Shown: positions 62,545 through 64,000 of the stretch, piece by piece | How positions within the stretch are numbered: position 1 is the first letter of the stretch | Layout of the letters: each line of letters begins with the position of its first letter | From: Phyllobacterium zundukense | Lineage (GTDB): Bacteria > Pseudomonadota > Alphaproteobacteria > Rhizobiales > Rhizobiaceae | DNA: 64,000 nt | Reading direction: 5' to 3' | Assembly: GCF_025452195.1 (NCBI RefSeq) | Contig: NZ_CP104973.1 | Span: 3,021,001-3,085,000 of the forward strand | Made by a program: the position numbers and the translations under genes | Notes under the pieces: generated by a model | What the model was told of the DNA's origin: nothing | Databases searched by the model: none | What the model saw: the letters and a program-made list of their open reading frames with translations, nothing else

Positions 62545-62725
62545 GGTTATCTCCCCCTTTGTGGGGAGAAAGCGATTTCAGCATCTTAGCCTCTTTGCTA
62601 AGTGCTAGAAATCGCCAGAGAGGGGATCGCCTCGCTGAACTACCCCCTCACTTGGATTTTCCAAGGATTTAGCAAAAGGCTAAATCCGGGAAAACCCTTT
62701 CTCTCCCACAAGGGGAGAGATAATC
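62545..62725. repeat. Palindromic intergenic repeat element, MITE-like
   Basis: A non-coding segment of about 180 bp between eno and ftsB with imperfect terminal inverted repeats of about 28 bp (62545-62572 and 62697-62724; TTATCTCCCCC on the left and GGGGAGAGATAATC on the right). Two internal hairpins lie inside, one with GCGATTT/AAATCGC arms (62572-62615) and one with GGATTTAGC/GCTAAATCC arms. The rest of the 309-base gap between the genes (62442-62750) contains nothing further that I recognise. Such elements (RIME- or BRUC-like) are dispersed in Rhizobiales genomes; this copy's family cannot be named without a search. Confidence 0.75.
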
Positions 62726-62750
62726 AGCGCTCATTCTTCAACCAATATTC

Positions 62751-64000
<1,250 letters not shown>

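Overview
The window is about 64 kb of an alphaproteobacterial chromosome, most likely from the Hyphomicrobiales (Rhizobiales), near Phyllobacterium, Mesorhizobium or Brucella. The evidence is the gene content and order: dusB-ntrB-ntrC, ntrY-ntrX, dat-hfq-hflX-mazG, a fused ispDF, and pdhA-pdhB-pdhC-lpd-lipA-ratA downstream of eno and ftsB. The E1-beta subunit carries its own lipoyl domain. The genus is an inference.

Layout. Positions 1-10.7 kb are accessory: a pentapeptide-repeat protein cut by the left edge, small unknown genes, a LuxR-type regulator, and a minus-strand operon of an SARP-like/TPR regulator, a soluble vanadium-haloperoxidase/PAP2-fold enzyme and a frameshifted subtilisin-like protease. 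A Wzm/Wzt-type polysaccharide exporter and a LytR-CpsA-Psr protein follow, and the region ends at tRNA-Ser(UGA). From 10.9 to 17.7 kb lie a sulfatase, a secreted HAD phosphatase and a frameshifted eight-haem cytochrome/TPR protein in one minus-strand run, then a small pore-loop membrane protein flanked by a perfect 21-bp inverted repeat, and a DUF992 protein. From 17.8 to 28.6 kb a plus-strand run holds an MscS-type channel, rlpA, a DD-carboxypeptidase homologue that has lost its catalytic serine and lysine, tmk, holB, metG, tatD, a metallo-beta-lactamase-fold hydrolase and a YbaK-type deacylase. An ISNCY-type insertion sequence sits at 28.65-30.2 kb. After it come a CYTH-CHAD protein, sixA, mazG, an unusual lipoprotein, hflX, hfq and dat.

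From 38.9 to 51.9 kb lies the nitrogen-regulatory locus. ntrBC and ntrYX are separated by four accessory genes (aldo/keto reductase, diguanylate cyclase, DUF1993, YfbU-like), and a lactonase/UlaG-like pair sits between ntrX and dat. From 52 to 64 kb are isoprenoid (ispDF), lipoate (lipA), ubiquinone-related (ratA/coq10) and pyruvate dehydrogenase genes, ftsB, a small palindromic repeat element, and the 3' part of eno.

The most interesting parts are these. (1) The lipoprotein at 34,087-36,135 has a Tat-like lipoprotein leader, 35-residue tandem repeats and a nitrilase-superfamily domain. A consensus-matching sigma-54 promoter lies just upstream, and a degraded copy of the mazG 3' end lies on its far side, as if the module had been inserted. 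(2) The regulator-PAP2-subtilase operon encodes proteins without signal peptides and lies next to a small, possibly frameshifted peptide gene. (3) The DD-carboxypeptidase homologue looks catalytically dead. Three apparent frameshifts fall in the first 13.1 kb and none was noticed in the housekeeping genes, so that part of the window is either decaying or contains sequence errors.
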